DNA from: Hymenobacter metallilatus
GTDB taxonomy: Bacteria; Bacteroidota; Bacteroidia; Cytophagales; Hymenobacteraceae
DNA: 64,000 nt
Assembly (NCBI RefSeq): GCF_003944705.1
Contig: NZ_RWIS01000010.1
Coordinates: 1 to 64,000, forward strand
Reading direction: 5' to 3'
In this document: positions 42,270 through 50,219 of the stretch, piece by piece
Layout of the letters: every line of letters begins with the position of its first letter
Position numbering within the stretch: the stretch's first letter is position 1
Position numbers and translations under genes: made by a program
Notes under the pieces: generated by a model
What the model saw: only the letters and a program-made list of their open reading frames with translations
What the model was told of the DNA's origin: nothing
The model's database searches: none

Positions 42270-43454
42270 ATGAATCTGGCCATCTTTTTTGACCCGCTCA
42301 CCGAGGAGCTGGTTTCTTCCGCATCCGCTTCTACTACGCTGGCAAGCTACGTTACGCCCTTCCTGGATACATTTCCGGATTGGCGAGCAGCCGATTTGGC
42401 GCTTATCGGGCTGGATGAATGGAGAGGCAGCGCCGCGGGCCCGCCGGCTCAACACGGTGCCGATGCCGTGCGCACCTGCCTGTATCAGCTGCAGAAGGGC
42501 TCGGGGCCTTGCCGGCTGGTGGATTTGGGCAACCTGCGGCCTGGCCTCACGCTGGAAGACACCTACCAGCGCCTGCGCGAAATTATTGCGGCCCTGCTGG
42601 AGCACAACACCGTACCACTGCTGCTGGGAGGCTCACACGACCTTGACTACGGGCAGTTTCTGGCCTACGAAACGCTGGAACGACCTATCAGTTTTGCGGC
42701 AATTGATGCCCGCGTGGACATGGCCGAGCCGGATAGCGCTACGCCTGAGGACAGCCACCTGCGCCGGATGCTGCTGCACGAGCCCAGCTTTCTGTTCAAT
42801 TTCGCTCAACTGGCGCATCAGCAGTATCTAGTAGCCCCCGATGTGCTGACGGCCCTGGAAAAGCTGCATTTTGAAACGCTGCGGGTAGGCCAAGTGCGTG
42901 ATGATATCCGGCAGGCCGAGCCTCTGCTGCGCCAGGCCGATTTTGTGAGCGTGGATATTACGGCCCTGCGCTGGAACGATGCACCCGGCTACTATCCAGC
43001 CAACCCGTTCGGGCTTACTAATGAGGAGGCCGCCAAACTGGCCTGGTACGCCGGCTGCAACGACCAGCTTTCCTCCTTCGGATTATACGGCTACCGCCCC
43101 GACTATGACACCCATGGGCTGGCGGCTATGGTGCTGGCCACTATGCTCTGGTATTTTGTGGAAGGCTACTACCACCGCCGCCGCGAAACCGATTTTCGCG
43201 GACCCAGCTTTATCCGGTACGCGGCGGGCCTGCACGGTCCGCCCGATTACAGCCCTTTGGATGAGTCCGCGGAGGAAGGACCTGACCGGATTGTGTTCTA
43301 TAAGTCGCAACAGACGGACCGGTGGTGGATGGAAGTGGTAAACCTGGCGGGCAATGTGAAACGCATTGTACCCTGCAGCTACCAGGATTACCTGCACGCC
43401 GCCCAAGGCGACCTGCCGCACCGCTGGATTCTGACACAGGCGCTGCTGGGGTAA
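42270..43454 (+). CDS. Arginase/formimidoylglutamase-fold protein with a degenerate metal site
   Basis: A 394-residue ureohydrolase-family protein. The fold is clear (PLLLGGSHDLDYGQFLAYET, then ISFAAIDARVD, then ADFVSVDITALRW and PGYYPANPFGLTNEEAAKLA). Enzymes of the family bind two Mn through GGxH, DxHxD and SxDxD. Here His123 and Asp229 are present, but the second motif is D146-A-R-V-D150 (the His is Arg148) and the third reads V-D229-I-T231 (the second Asp is Thr231). Two of six ligands are gone, so a binuclear centre is doubtful. The protein may act otherwise or use one metal. The ATG at 42270 is the first start. Confidence 0.85.
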   Translation: MNLAIFFDPLTEELVSSASASTTLASYVTPFLDTFPDWRAADLALIGLDEWRGSAAGPPAQHGADAVRTCLYQLQKGSGPCRLVDLGNLRPGLTLEDTYQRLREIIAALLEHNTVPLLLGGSHDLDYGQFLAYETLERPISFAAIDARVDMAEPDSATPEDSHLRRMLLHEPSFLFNFAQLAHQQYLVAPDVLTALEKLHFETLRVGQVRDDIRQAEPLLRQADFVSVDITALRWNDAPGYYPANPFGLTNEEAAKLAWYAGCNDQLSSFGLYGYRPDYDTHGLAAMVLATMLWYFVEGYYHRRRETDFRGPSFIRYAAGLHGPPDYSPLDESAEEGPDRIVFYKSQQTDRWWMEVVNLAGNVKRIVPCSYQDYLHAAQGDLPHRWILTQALLG

Positions 43455-43456
43455 GA

Positions 43457-43494
43457 GTTGAGTTTCTGGTTGCTTGTTTCTGGTTTCTAGTTGA
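43457..43494. repeat. Single copy of the TTTCTGG-type repeat
   Basis: GAGTTTCTGGTTGCTTGTTT then CTGGTTTCTAGTTG, built from the same units as the inverted repeat at 22759-22831, but with one arm only. Confidence 0.6.
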
Positions 43495-43856
43495 TGTGTA
43501 TGCAAACGCCGATTTCGCCTGCTGATTCCTTTGCGGAAGACGCCAAACCCGACGCTGCCAACGAAGGTGTAACGGAGGCGGCCTCCTCTGCTATTCTGCC
43601 TCAACCAGCCACTGGCAACCCGCAACCAGTAACGTATACCAGGGGCCAGCTGGCTTTGCGCAACGGGCAGGATCGGGACGAAATCTGGGTGGCCTACCGG
43701 GGGTTGGTGTATGATGTGAGCCGCTCCCGCCTCTGGAAGCGGGGCAACCACTACGAGCACTGGGCCGGCCAGGACCTCACCAAAGAGCTGGACCACGACG
43801 CTCCACACACCCCCAACGTATTCGATAAATTCCCGGTTATCGGCCGCCTGGCGTAA
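43494..43856 (+). CDS. Cytochrome b5 heme-binding domain protein
   Basis: A 120-residue protein. The first about 45 residues are Ala/Pro/Thr-rich and probably disordered. The rest is a cytochrome b5-type domain: TRGQLALRNGQDRDEIWVAY, then RGLVYDVSRSRLWKRGNHYE, and HWAGQDLTKELDHDAPHTP. The conserved His residues near 'H.WAG.DLT' and 'DHDAPH' are in positions used as heme axial ligands. No signal peptide or membrane segment is seen, so it would be cytosolic. The redox partner is not shown. The ATG at 43494 is used; one at 43500 is also possible. It follows the arginase-fold gene by 40 bases. Confidence 0.85.
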   Translation: MCMQTPISPADSFAEDAKPDAANEGVTEAASSAILPQPATGNPQPVTYTRGQLALRNGQDRDEIWVAYRGLVYDVSRSRLWKRGNHYEHWAGQDLTKELDHDAPHTPNVFDKFPVIGRLA

Positions 43857-43981
43857 GTGAGTAATGAGGGATGAGAAACGGGAGGATCAGGCGGTAGCGG
43901 CAACGGTATCCGCACAATCTCCTTATCTCTTACTCCCACCACCTTCTCACCTCATTTCTCCACTCCCTCATTCCTATCTGC

Positions 43982-44782
43982 ATGAGTACCACCGAAAGTC
44001 CTTCCGAATTCAACCACCTCGAAACCCTGTCCACCCGCGAGCTGCTGGCCGGCATTAATAGTGTTGATCAGACGGTACCCCGGGCCGTGGCCCAGGCGTT
44101 GCCCCAGATTGAGGCACTGGTGGAAGCTACTGTGGCGCGGTTGGGCAAGGGCGGGCGTTTGTTCTACATTGGGGCTGGCACCAGCGGGCGACTCGGTATT
44201 CTGGATGCCTCGGAGTGTCCGCCTACGTTTGGCGTGCCGCACGGCATCGTTATTGGCCTGATTGCCGGCGGCGACACCGCCATCCGGAAAGCAGTGGAAA
44301 ATGCTGAGGACGATGCCGAGCAGGCCTGGCAAGACTTATCTGCTTACAACATCAACGCCAATGACATGGTGGTGGGTATTGCTGCCTCGGGCCGGACTCC
44401 CTACGTAATTGGGGGCCTGGAGCAAGCCCGGCGGCAAGGCATAGCCACCGGCTGCATTGTGTGCAACGCCGGCTCCCGGGTAGCGGCCGTAGCCGAATAT
44501 CCGGTGGAGGTGGTAACGGGCCCAGAGTTTGTAACCGGCAGTACTCGCCTGAAGGCCGGCACCGCCCAAAAGCTTGTGCTCAATATGCTTACTACTGCCA
44601 CCTTCATCCGGTTGGGGCGGGTGAAGGGCAACAAGATGGTGGACATGCAGCTCAGCAACGCCAAGCTGGTAGACCGGGGCGAGAAGATGCTGATGGATGA
44701 ATTGGGCATTGCCCAACCCGAAGCGGCCGCATTGCTACGCCAGTACGGCTCGGTGCGGGCGGCGCTGGAGGCCAAACAGTAG
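43982..44782 (+). CDS. murQ: N-acetylmuramic acid 6-phosphate etherase
   Basis: A 266-residue lyase that cleaves the lactyl ether of MurNAc-6-P to give GlcNAc-6-P and lactate in peptidoglycan recycling. Motifs: GGRLFYIGAGTSGRLGILDA with the SIS-domain sugar-phosphate site, ASECPPTFGVPHGIVIGLIA, NDMVVGIAASGRTPYVIGGL and EYPVEVVTGPEFVTGSTRLK. Length (266) is slightly shorter than E. coli MurQ (298), as usual in Bacteroidota. The ATG at 43982 is the first start. No anhMurNAc kinase gene lies next to it. Confidence 0.95.
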   Translation: MSTTESPSEFNHLETLSTRELLAGINSVDQTVPRAVAQALPQIEALVEATVARLGKGGRLFYIGAGTSGRLGILDASECPPTFGVPHGIVIGLIAGGDTAIRKAVENAEDDAEQAWQDLSAYNINANDMVVGIAASGRTPYVIGGLEQARRQGIATGCIVCNAGSRVAAVAEYPVEVVTGPEFVTGSTRLKAGTAQKLVLNMLTTATFIRLGRVKGNKMVDMQLSNAKLVDRGEKMLMDELGIAQPEAAALLRQYGSVRAALEAKQ

Positions 44783-44913
44783 TTGCAGGCCGGCTCAACG
44801 GGGCGCTGCAGCTACTTTTCGCCGGGCTTTGGAAACCCCGTTTGCATATTCACAGTTAGCCAAGAAAACAGCCAGCCCAGGCTCCGGTGTGGGCTTTTCT
44901 TTCCGTAACTGCT

Positions 44914-45480
44914 ATGCATACCCTTGAGCCGCACTACGCCTGGCTGGAACAGTACCAGGCGTCCGAAGACCCTCGCTCCCCATTGTTTGAGGCCGAAAAC
45001 AGCCTCGACACCTACACCAATACGATTTACGGCTACTACATTCATCCCCAATGGGACAGCCTCGACTCCGATACGCTGTACCTGAAAATCCTGTTTGTGG
45101 ACTACGAGTTGGGCACGGCTGTTATTGAGTTTATCGGCGAGTGGAACGACGCCATCGAAAACGACATCATGCTGCTCAAGCGTAACATAGTGGATTTGAT
45201 GACGCACGAGGGCATCCGCAAGTTTATTCTCATCGGCGAAAACGTATTCAATTTTCACGGCTCCGATGACTCATACTACGAGGAATGGTTTGAGGATGTA
45301 GAGGACGGCTGGATTGCCGCCGTAAACTTCCAGGACCACGTTATCCGTGAAATGCGCCAGTACAACCTGGATTCGTACGTCAATTTTGGGGGACAGCTGG
45401 ATGAGCTTCCGTGGCGTACTTACCCGCCCCGCAAGCTAGTTGAAGTAGTAGATGGCCTGCTACAGCGCCGCCTGGGGTAA
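44914..45480 (+). CDS. Conserved hypothetical protein (acidic)
   Basis: A 188-residue soluble, acidic protein. Notable segments are TIYGYYIHPQWDSLDSDTLY, GEWNDAIENDIMLLKRNIVD, LIGENVFNFHGSDDSYYEEW and a closing LVEVVDGLLQRRLG. This is a conserved protein of Cytophagales-type genomes, but I know no function for it. The ATG at 44914 (MHTLEPHYAW) is preferred over the longer start. It follows murQ, from which it is separated by 131 bases, and ends 25 bases before a terminator. Confidence 0.75.
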   Translation: MHTLEPHYAWLEQYQASEDPRSPLFEAENSLDTYTNTIYGYYIHPQWDSLDSDTLYLKILFVDYELGTAVIEFIGEWNDAIENDIMLLKRNIVDLMTHEGIRKFILIGENVFNFHGSDDSYYEEWFEDVEDGWIAAVNFQDHVIREMRQYNLDSYVNFGGQLDELPWRTYPPRKLVEVVDGLLQRRLG

Positions 45481-45505
45481 AACCGGCCTCCACCCCACCC
45501 CTTAG

Positions 45506-45538
45506 AAACGGGCTGCCCCTTCCGGGGCGGCCCGTTTT
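45506..45538. terminator. Terminator between convergent genes
   Basis: AAACGGGCTGCCCC (45506-45519) pairs with GGGGCGGCCCGTTT (45524-45537) with one G-T wobble around a four-base loop, ending in T. Confidence 0.8.
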
Positions 45539-45539
45539 G

Positions 45540-45776
45540 CTAGCCGCCGGTTGGTGCGGCTTCCTGCCTGGTGCTGGTGGAGTCAGGAGAGGCTTCCATT
45601 TTGTCGCCTGCGGCCTCAACAGCGTCGCGGATTGAGTCGGCTGCCGCTTCCAACGCATCCGTTTTCAGATCGTCCGGCGTTCCAACCGGGCGGGCGGCCT
45701 CCTGAATATCCTTACTCCTCGTATTGCAGGAAGCTAAAGCCAGAAACGCAATAATCAGGAGCAGTGCTTTTTTCAT
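45540..45776 (-). CDS. Small acidic lipoprotein (paralogue 1)
   Basis: A 78-residue protein. The signal MKKALLLIIAFLALASC gives lipidated Cys17. The mature part is charged and Ala-rich (DALEAAADSIRDAVEAAGDK), helix-prone with a repeating Ala/Asp/Glu pattern. It is similar in layout to the next gene on the same strand (45976), so the two are probably tandem paralogues. Function unknown; surface or periplasmic location is inferred from the lipobox. Confidence 0.8.
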   Translation of the reverse strand: MKKALLLIIAFLALASCNTRSKDIQEAARPVGTPDDLKTDALEAAADSIRDAVEAAGDKMEASPDSTSTRQEAAPTGG

Positions 45777-45919
45777 GGTAGAGAGGGAATGGCAATAACA
45801 GCGGACCGCTTTGCAGGGCTACCATCCAATTTCATCAGGTGCTCCAGCTCAACGGGAAGGCAACTAAAGCCTTCCTGCTTCCTGCAAACTACGGCACCCG
45901 CCAGCGGGCGGACACAAAA

Positions 45920-45949
45920 AAGCCGGCCCTTCGTGCGAAGGGCCGGCTT
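45920..45949 (-). terminator. Terminator after lipoprotein paralogue 2
   Basis: AAGCCGGCCCTTCG (45920-45933) and its exact reverse complement (45936-45949), two-base loop, preceded by A residues that give a T run on the minus strand. Confidence 0.85.
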
Positions 45950-45975
45950 CCTGGCGCGCCGAGTGGCGCGTCGAC

Positions 45976-46212
45976 TTACTTGGCGTCGGTTGCGTCAGCA
46001 GCGTTTTCCATAGCGTCGGCTTTGGCTTCGGTCGAGTTTTCAACCGAGTCAGCACCAGCTTCGTTGCCAGCAGCTTCCATAGCGTCAGCCTTAGCTTCGC
46101 CAGCGTCTTCTACTTTCTCAGCCTGAGCTTCCTGAGCGTTTTCGGTTTTGCTGTCGCAAGAAGCGAAAGAGAACGAAGCAGCAGCCAGGGCGAGGAACAA
46201 TACCTTTTTCAT
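45976..46212 (-). CDS. Small acidic lipoprotein (paralogue 2)
   Basis: A 78-residue protein with signal MKKVLFLALAAASFSFASC (lipidated Cys19). The mature chain is rich in Ala, Glu and Asp with near-repeats: KVEDAGEAKADAMEAAGNEA and STEAKADAMENAADATDAK, an 'EAKADAMExA' unit seen twice. It is probably a long amphipathic helix, perhaps a coiled coil or a self-associating surface layer. It is a likely paralogue of the gene at 45540. Function unknown. Confidence 0.8.
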   Translation of the reverse strand: MKKVLFLALAAASFSFASCDSKTENAQEAQAEKVEDAGEAKADAMEAAGNEAGADSVENSTEAKADAMENAADATDAK

Positions 46213-46367
46213 GATGGGGATGATTGAGAGAATGGAATTTCAAAAGACAATAACTGCCAGCCTGCGCCGACAATCAGGGCTTTATATCTGTTCAGCTAGA
46301 AGGTAACCCAGCGGCTAAAAAATATTTTCATCTTTTTTTCCGCGGGGCTGCCTACCATGGCGTTAGC

Positions 46368-47690
46368 CTATTTTTTGCGGAACACAATGCCAATGGGTAC
46401 TCCGGTGAAGTTGAAGTTTTCCCGCAGGCGGTTTTCCAGGTAGCGGGTGTAGCTTTCCTTCACGTACTGGGGCAGGTTGCAGAAGAAAGCAAACACCGGA
46501 TTGTGCGTGGGCAGCTGCGTGGCGTACTTGATGCGCACCATTTTGCCCTTCTGGATGGGCGGCGGGTACTTCTCAATTTCCTTCAGCATCACCTCATTCA
46601 ACTCCGAGGTCGGAATTTTACGGCGCTTGTTCTCGTACACGTCGATGGCCGTCTCAATGGCTTTGTGTACGCGCTGCTTGTTGAGTACGGAAATAAAAAT
46701 CACGGGTGGATAGGCAATAGGCGCAATCTTCTCCATGATTTTAGCCTCGAACTCCTTGGCCGTATTGGTTTCCTTGTTCTCAATCAGGTCCCACTTGTTC
46801 ACCAGTATTACGATGCCCTTGCGGTTCTTATCGGCCAGGCCGATGATGTTCACGTCCTGGGCCTCAATGCCCCGGGTAGCGTCCAGCATTACCACGCAGA
46901 TATCGGCTTCTTCCAGGGCCCGAATGGAGCGCAGCACGGAGTAAAACTCCACATCTTCGTGCACCTTGGTTTTACGGCGCAAACCGGCGGTATCCACCAG
47001 CATGAACTCCTTGCCAAAGGCGTTGTAGCGGGCCTGGATAGAGTCGCGGGTGGTACCGGCAATATCAGTCACAATGCTACGGTCAGTACCCAGCAGCAGG
47101 TTCACGAACGAGGACTTGCCCACGTTGGGGCGGCCCACCACGGCAATTTTGGGAATACCCAGGTCGGGCTCCTCTACGCCCTCGTCCTCGAAGTGGCTGA
47201 TAACGGCATCCAGCAAATCACCGGTGCCCGAGCCGCTCTGGGAGCTGATGGGGTAAATTTCCCCGTCGCCAACGCCAAGTGTGTAAAACTCGCCGGCGGC
47301 GTGGGCGCGGGCGTTGGTGTCGGCCTTGTTGGCCACAATGTAAATGGGCTTTTTGCCCTGGTAGCGGCGCAGCACGTTGGCAAACTCCTCGTCGAGGTGG
47401 TGCACGCCGGCGTCCACGTCTACCATAAACAGCACCACGTCGGCCTCATCAATGGCCAGCTTTACCTGCTTGTTGATTTCGCCCTCAAAAATATCGTCGG
47501 AGTTGTGCACGTACCCGCCCGTATCGATGACGGTAAAGTACTTACCGGTCCAGTCGCCGTAGCCGTAGTGCCGGTCGCGGGTTACGCCGCTTTCGTTGTC
47601 CATGATGGCCTTGCGCTGGCCTACCAGGCGGTTAAACAGGGTGGATTTGCCCACGTTCGGGCGGCCCACAATAGCAATTGTATTCTTCAT
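46368..47690 (-). CDS. der: Ribosome-assembly GTPase Der (EngA)
   Basis: A 440-residue GTPase with two consecutive G domains and a C-terminal KH-like domain, essential for 50S maturation. The first P-loop is IVGRPNVGKSTLFNRLVGQ with switch NESGVTRDRHYG; NKAD is the G4 motif. The second P-loop is VVGRPNVGKSSFVNLLLGT with TDIAGTTRDSIQARY; NKWD follows. The KH-like end is near VKESYTRYLENRLRENFNF. The ATG at 47690 is preferred over an upstream start. It is followed by era on the same strand (gap 262 bases, with repeats in between). Confidence 0.96.
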   Translation of the reverse strand: MKNTIAIVGRPNVGKSTLFNRLVGQRKAIMDNESGVTRDRHYGYGDWTGKYFTVIDTGGYVHNSDDIFEGEINKQVKLAIDEADVVLFMVDVDAGVHHLDEEFANVLRRYQGKKPIYIVANKADTNARAHAAGEFYTLGVGDGEIYPISSQSGSGTGDLLDAVISHFEDEGVEEPDLGIPKIAVVGRPNVGKSSFVNLLLGTDRSIVTDIAGTTRDSIQARYNAFGKEFMLVDTAGLRRKTKVHEDVEFYSVLRSIRALEEADICVVMLDATRGIEAQDVNIIGLADKNRKGIVILVNKWDLIENKETNTAKEFEAKIMEKIAPIAYPPVIFISVLNKQRVHKAIETAIDVYENKRRKIPTSELNEVMLKEIEKYPPPIQKGKMVRIKYATQLPTHNPVFAFFCNLPQYVKESYTRYLENRLRENFNFTGVPIGIVFRKK

Positions 47691-47807
47691 GCGTCTGACT
47701 CCAGCCGCCGGCCCGACCAATTTCGGCAGTGCCCGGAGTAGTTAAGTGAATGTGAGGTCGGAGGTATTTTTAGGGTAGGAGGGTGTGGGGGTGTGGAGGT
47801 AGGTGTT

Positions 47808-47906
47808 GTCATCCTGAACGGAGCGAAGGACCCTGTAAATGTTGAAGAAAGGACGTTATAACGGTTTGTTTTAACGTGGTAAGGCCTTCGCTCCACTCAG
47901 GATGAC
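47808..47906. repeat. TCATCCTGA-type inverted repeat, copy 2
   Basis: GTCATCCTGAACGGAGCGAA (47808-47827) and an inverted GGCCTTCGCTCCACTCAGGA (47883-47902), one copy of the repeat family at 35424-35510. A CCCTCACA tandem repeat (47923-47949) sits beside it. Confidence 0.75.
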
Positions 47907-47922
47907 GACTCTTACCCCCCTA

Positions 47923-47949
47923 CCCTCACACCCTCACACCCTCACACCC
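47923..47949. repeat. Short tandem CCCTCACA repeat
   Basis: Three and a part copies of CCCTCACA just after the era stop (47952 end, minus strand). The mirror composition GGGTGTGGGGGTGTGG (47781-47796) is on the other flank. Confidence 0.7.
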
Positions 47950-47951
47950 TC

Positions 47952-48851
47952 TCACTGACTGTACCCGAAGCGGTTGAGGGCTTTGGGATCGGTGCGCCAG
48001 TTTTCGTTGACTTTGACGTGAATTTCGAGGAACACTTTTTTCTGGAAGAACTTCTCCATTTCCTCCCGGGCCCAGGTGCCTACCTTCTTCAGGGCCGCAC
48101 CCTGCTGCCCGATGATGATGCCTTTCTGGCTGGCGCGCTCCACGAAGATGATGGCGCGCATCCGGATAATATCATCATCTTCCTTGAACTCCTCAATGCC
48201 TACCTCGCAGCTGTAAGGCACCTCTTTTTTATAGAGCTTGAAGATTTTCTCCCGAATCATCTCGGCGGCAAAAAACCGCTCCGGCTTATCCGTTAGCTCA
48301 TCTTTGGGGTAGTAAGGCGGATGTACGGGCAGGTAGCCCAGCACCAGATCCAGCAGCTCGCCGGTGCCAAACTTTTCCAAGGCCGAAATGGGCAGCACCC
48401 GGGCAGCATTAGGTAAATGGCTGCGCCAGTACTCCACTTTCGCTTCCACTTCGGCCTGGTCGGCCTGGTCTATTTTGTTTACCAGCAGCAGAATAGGCGT
48501 GTCCACCATCTTACGCAGGCGCTCTACCACCGGCTCCTCGTCGTGCTTCTCATAAATATCCGTTACAAACAGCACCACATCGGCATCTTCCAGGGAGGAG
48601 TACACAAACGACATCATGGCGTTGTGCAGCTCATATTTGGGCTGAATGATGCCAGGCGTGTCGGAGTATACCAGCTGAAAATCGTCGCCGTTGAGGATGC
48701 CCAGAATACGGTGGCGCGTGGTTTGGGCCTTGCTCGTGACGATGCTGAGCCGCTCACCCATCAGGGCGTTCATGAGCGTGGACTTGCCCACGTTGGGCTT
48801 GCCAATAATGCTCACGAAGCCGGCGCGGTGCGGAGTTGGTTCGGTATTCAC
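47952..48851 (-). CDS. era: GTPase Era
   Basis: A 299-residue GTPase that binds 16S rRNA and assists 30S assembly. The G domain has SIIGKPNVGKSTLMNALMGE, TSKAQTTRHRILGILNGDDF, a DTPG motif (LVYSDTPGIIQPKYELHNAM) and NKID. The C-terminal KH domain is clear (residues about 215-299: PYSCEVGIEEFKEDDD, ERASQKGIIIGQQGAALKKV). The start is GTG at 48851 (NTEPTPHRAGFVSII follows); no nearby ATG. It is the minus-strand neighbour of der, a pairing common in bacteria. Confidence 0.95.
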   Translation of the reverse strand: MNTEPTPHRAGFVSIIGKPNVGKSTLMNALMGERLSIVTSKAQTTRHRILGILNGDDFQLVYSDTPGIIQPKYELHNAMMSFVYSSLEDADVVLFVTDIYEKHDEEPVVERLRKMVDTPILLLVNKIDQADQAEVEAKVEYWRSHLPNAARVLPISALEKFGTGELLDLVLGYLPVHPPYYPKDELTDKPERFFAAEMIREKIFKLYKKEVPYSCEVGIEEFKEDDDIIRMRAIIFVERASQKGIIIGQQGAALKKVGTWAREEMEKFFQKKVFLEIHVKVNENWRTDPKALNRFGYSQ

Positions 48852-48895
48852 TTCAGATTCTGGATTTTGGGCTGCAAAGGTACGGTTATTTTGGG

Positions 48896-48925
48896 CTGTT
48901 AGTGGTTAGCTGTCAGCTATTAGCT
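48896..48925. repeat. TTAGCTGTCAGC-type repeat (left copy)
   Basis: GTTAGTGGTTAGCTGTCAGC runs in the era-hemH gap. Its inverse lies at 49037-49062, so the two flank the middle of the gap. Confidence 0.55.
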
Positions 48926-49036
48926 TTTTTTGCACGATGATTTAAGTCAAAAAGCCCGCCTGCCGGTTAATGCACCAACCAGTACATACCCCCAGTTGCT
49001 GACGTATCTGTCGCGCGGTTATCATCTCAGGCCAGT

Positions 49037-49062
49037 CGCTGACAGCTAACAGCTAGTAGTTA
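49037..49062. repeat. GCTGACAGCTAAC-type repeat (right copy)
   Basis: GCTGACAGCTAACAGCTAG just before hemH, the inverse of the segment at 48896-48925. Confidence 0.55.
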
Positions 49063-49068
49063 AATAAA

Positions 49069-50118
49069 ATGCCTTCACCTTCAGCATCTTCCAAAGGCCG
49101 TATCGGCGTCCTGCTTGTGAACCTGGGTACCCCCGATTCGCCCAATACGCCCGATGTACGCCGCTACCTCAACGAGTTTCTCACCGATGCCCGGGTAATT
49201 GATATGCCGGCGGCAGTGCGCTACCCGCTGTTCCGGGGGCTGATTGTGCCGTTGCGGGCGCCTAAATCGGCAAAGGTGTACCAGCAGCTTTGGGATACGG
49301 AACGCGGCTCCCCCCTGCTCTACCACGGCCTGGATTTGCAGAAACTGGTGCAGGAAAAGCTGGGCAAGGAGTACCTGGTGGCTTTTGGTATGCGCTACCA
49401 GAACCCCAGCATTGAGAGTGCCCTCCAGGAACTGCGCGACGCGGCTGTGGACCGCATCATTGTGCTGCCGCTGTTTCCGCAGTACGCGGCGGCCAGCACC
49501 GGCTCGGTGCAGGAGAAGGTGATGGAGTTGGTGAGCAAGTGGTGGGTGGTACCCAGCATCAGCTTTATCAGCTCATTTGTGGATGACCCTGGCTTTATCA
49601 ACAGCTTTGCCGCGCTGGGCAAGGCTGAGCTGGCCAAACGTAACTACGACCACATTGTGTTCAGCTACCACGGTATTCCGGAGCGCCACGTATTGAAGGG
49701 GAGCCACAAAGGCTACTGCAAGCTGGGCAGCTGCTGTAACAGCTACAACAAAAACAACCGCTACTGCTACCGCGCCCAGTGTTTTGAAACCTCACGCCAG
49801 TTGGGGGCCGCGCTGGGCCTCAGCCCCGAGCAGTACACTACTTGCTTCCAGAGCCGCCTGCAAAGCCGCCTGCGTGACCCCTGGCTGCAGCCATACACTG
49901 ATGAGGCACTCAAAGAAATGCCCGCCAAAGGCATTAAGAACGTGCTGGCCTTCTCTCCCGCTTTTGTGGCCGACTGCCTGGAAACCACCATTGAAGTAGG
50001 CGAGGAGTTCAAAGAGATGTTTGAGGAAGCCGGCGGCCAGCACTGGCAGTTGGTACCCAGCCTAAACTCCTCCCCGCTGTGGGTAGAAGCCGTAACAGAT
50101 ATGATCCGGCAAAATTAG
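49069..50118 (+). CDS. hemH: Ferrochelatase
   Basis: A 349-residue enzyme that inserts iron into protoporphyrin to make heme. It begins with RIGVLLVNLGTPDSPNTPDV, has YLNEFLTDARVIDMP, and the catalytic His201 in FSYHGIPERHVLKG. The proximal loop SHKGYCKLGSCCNSYNKNNR and YCYRAQCFETSRQLG carries six cysteines, a Cys-rich insertion seen in several Bacteroidota and some other bacterial ferrochelatases, which could hold a metal or cluster. ALKEMPAKGIKNVLAFSP and ADCLETTIEVGEEFKEMFEE follow. The ATG at 49069 is the first start. A perfect 39-bp palindrome sits two bases after the stop. Confidence 0.94.
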   Translation: MPSPSASSKGRIGVLLVNLGTPDSPNTPDVRRYLNEFLTDARVIDMPAAVRYPLFRGLIVPLRAPKSAKVYQQLWDTERGSPLLYHGLDLQKLVQEKLGKEYLVAFGMRYQNPSIESALQELRDAAVDRIIVLPLFPQYAAASTGSVQEKVMELVSKWWVVPSISFISSFVDDPGFINSFAALGKAELAKRNYDHIVFSYHGIPERHVLKGSHKGYCKLGSCCNSYNKNNRYCYRAQCFETSRQLGAALGLSPEQYTTCFQSRLQSRLRDPWLQPYTDEALKEMPAKGIKNVLAFSPAFVADCLETTIEVGEEFKEMFEEAGGQHWQLVPSLNSSPLWVEAVTDMIRQN

Positions 50119-50120
50119 AA

Positions 50121-50219
50121 TAGAGACCAGAGCGCAAGAGGCGGGGGCCATATGGCACATGCGTTGTTCAGGACAACCCGTGTGCCATATGGCCCCCGCC
50201 TCTTGCGCTCTGGTCTCTA
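50121..50219. repeat. Perfect 39-bp palindromic hairpin after hemH
   Basis: Arms 50121-50159 and 50181-50219 are exact reverse complements over 39 bases. The 21-base loop has its own GTTGT/ACAAC pairing. The right arm includes the stop codon of the minus-strand PRC-barrel gene (TAG at 50219-50217). It can serve as a terminator for both convergent genes, but is far longer than needed. Confidence 0.9.

Noticed and set aside
46503..47741. A 412-residue plus-strand frame opposite der
   Set aside because: An antisense shadow. The minus strand encodes Der with all motifs.
47923..47949. Tandem CCCTCACA units as a possible CRISPR array
   Set aside because: The units are eight bases with no spacers between, and no cas gene is near.
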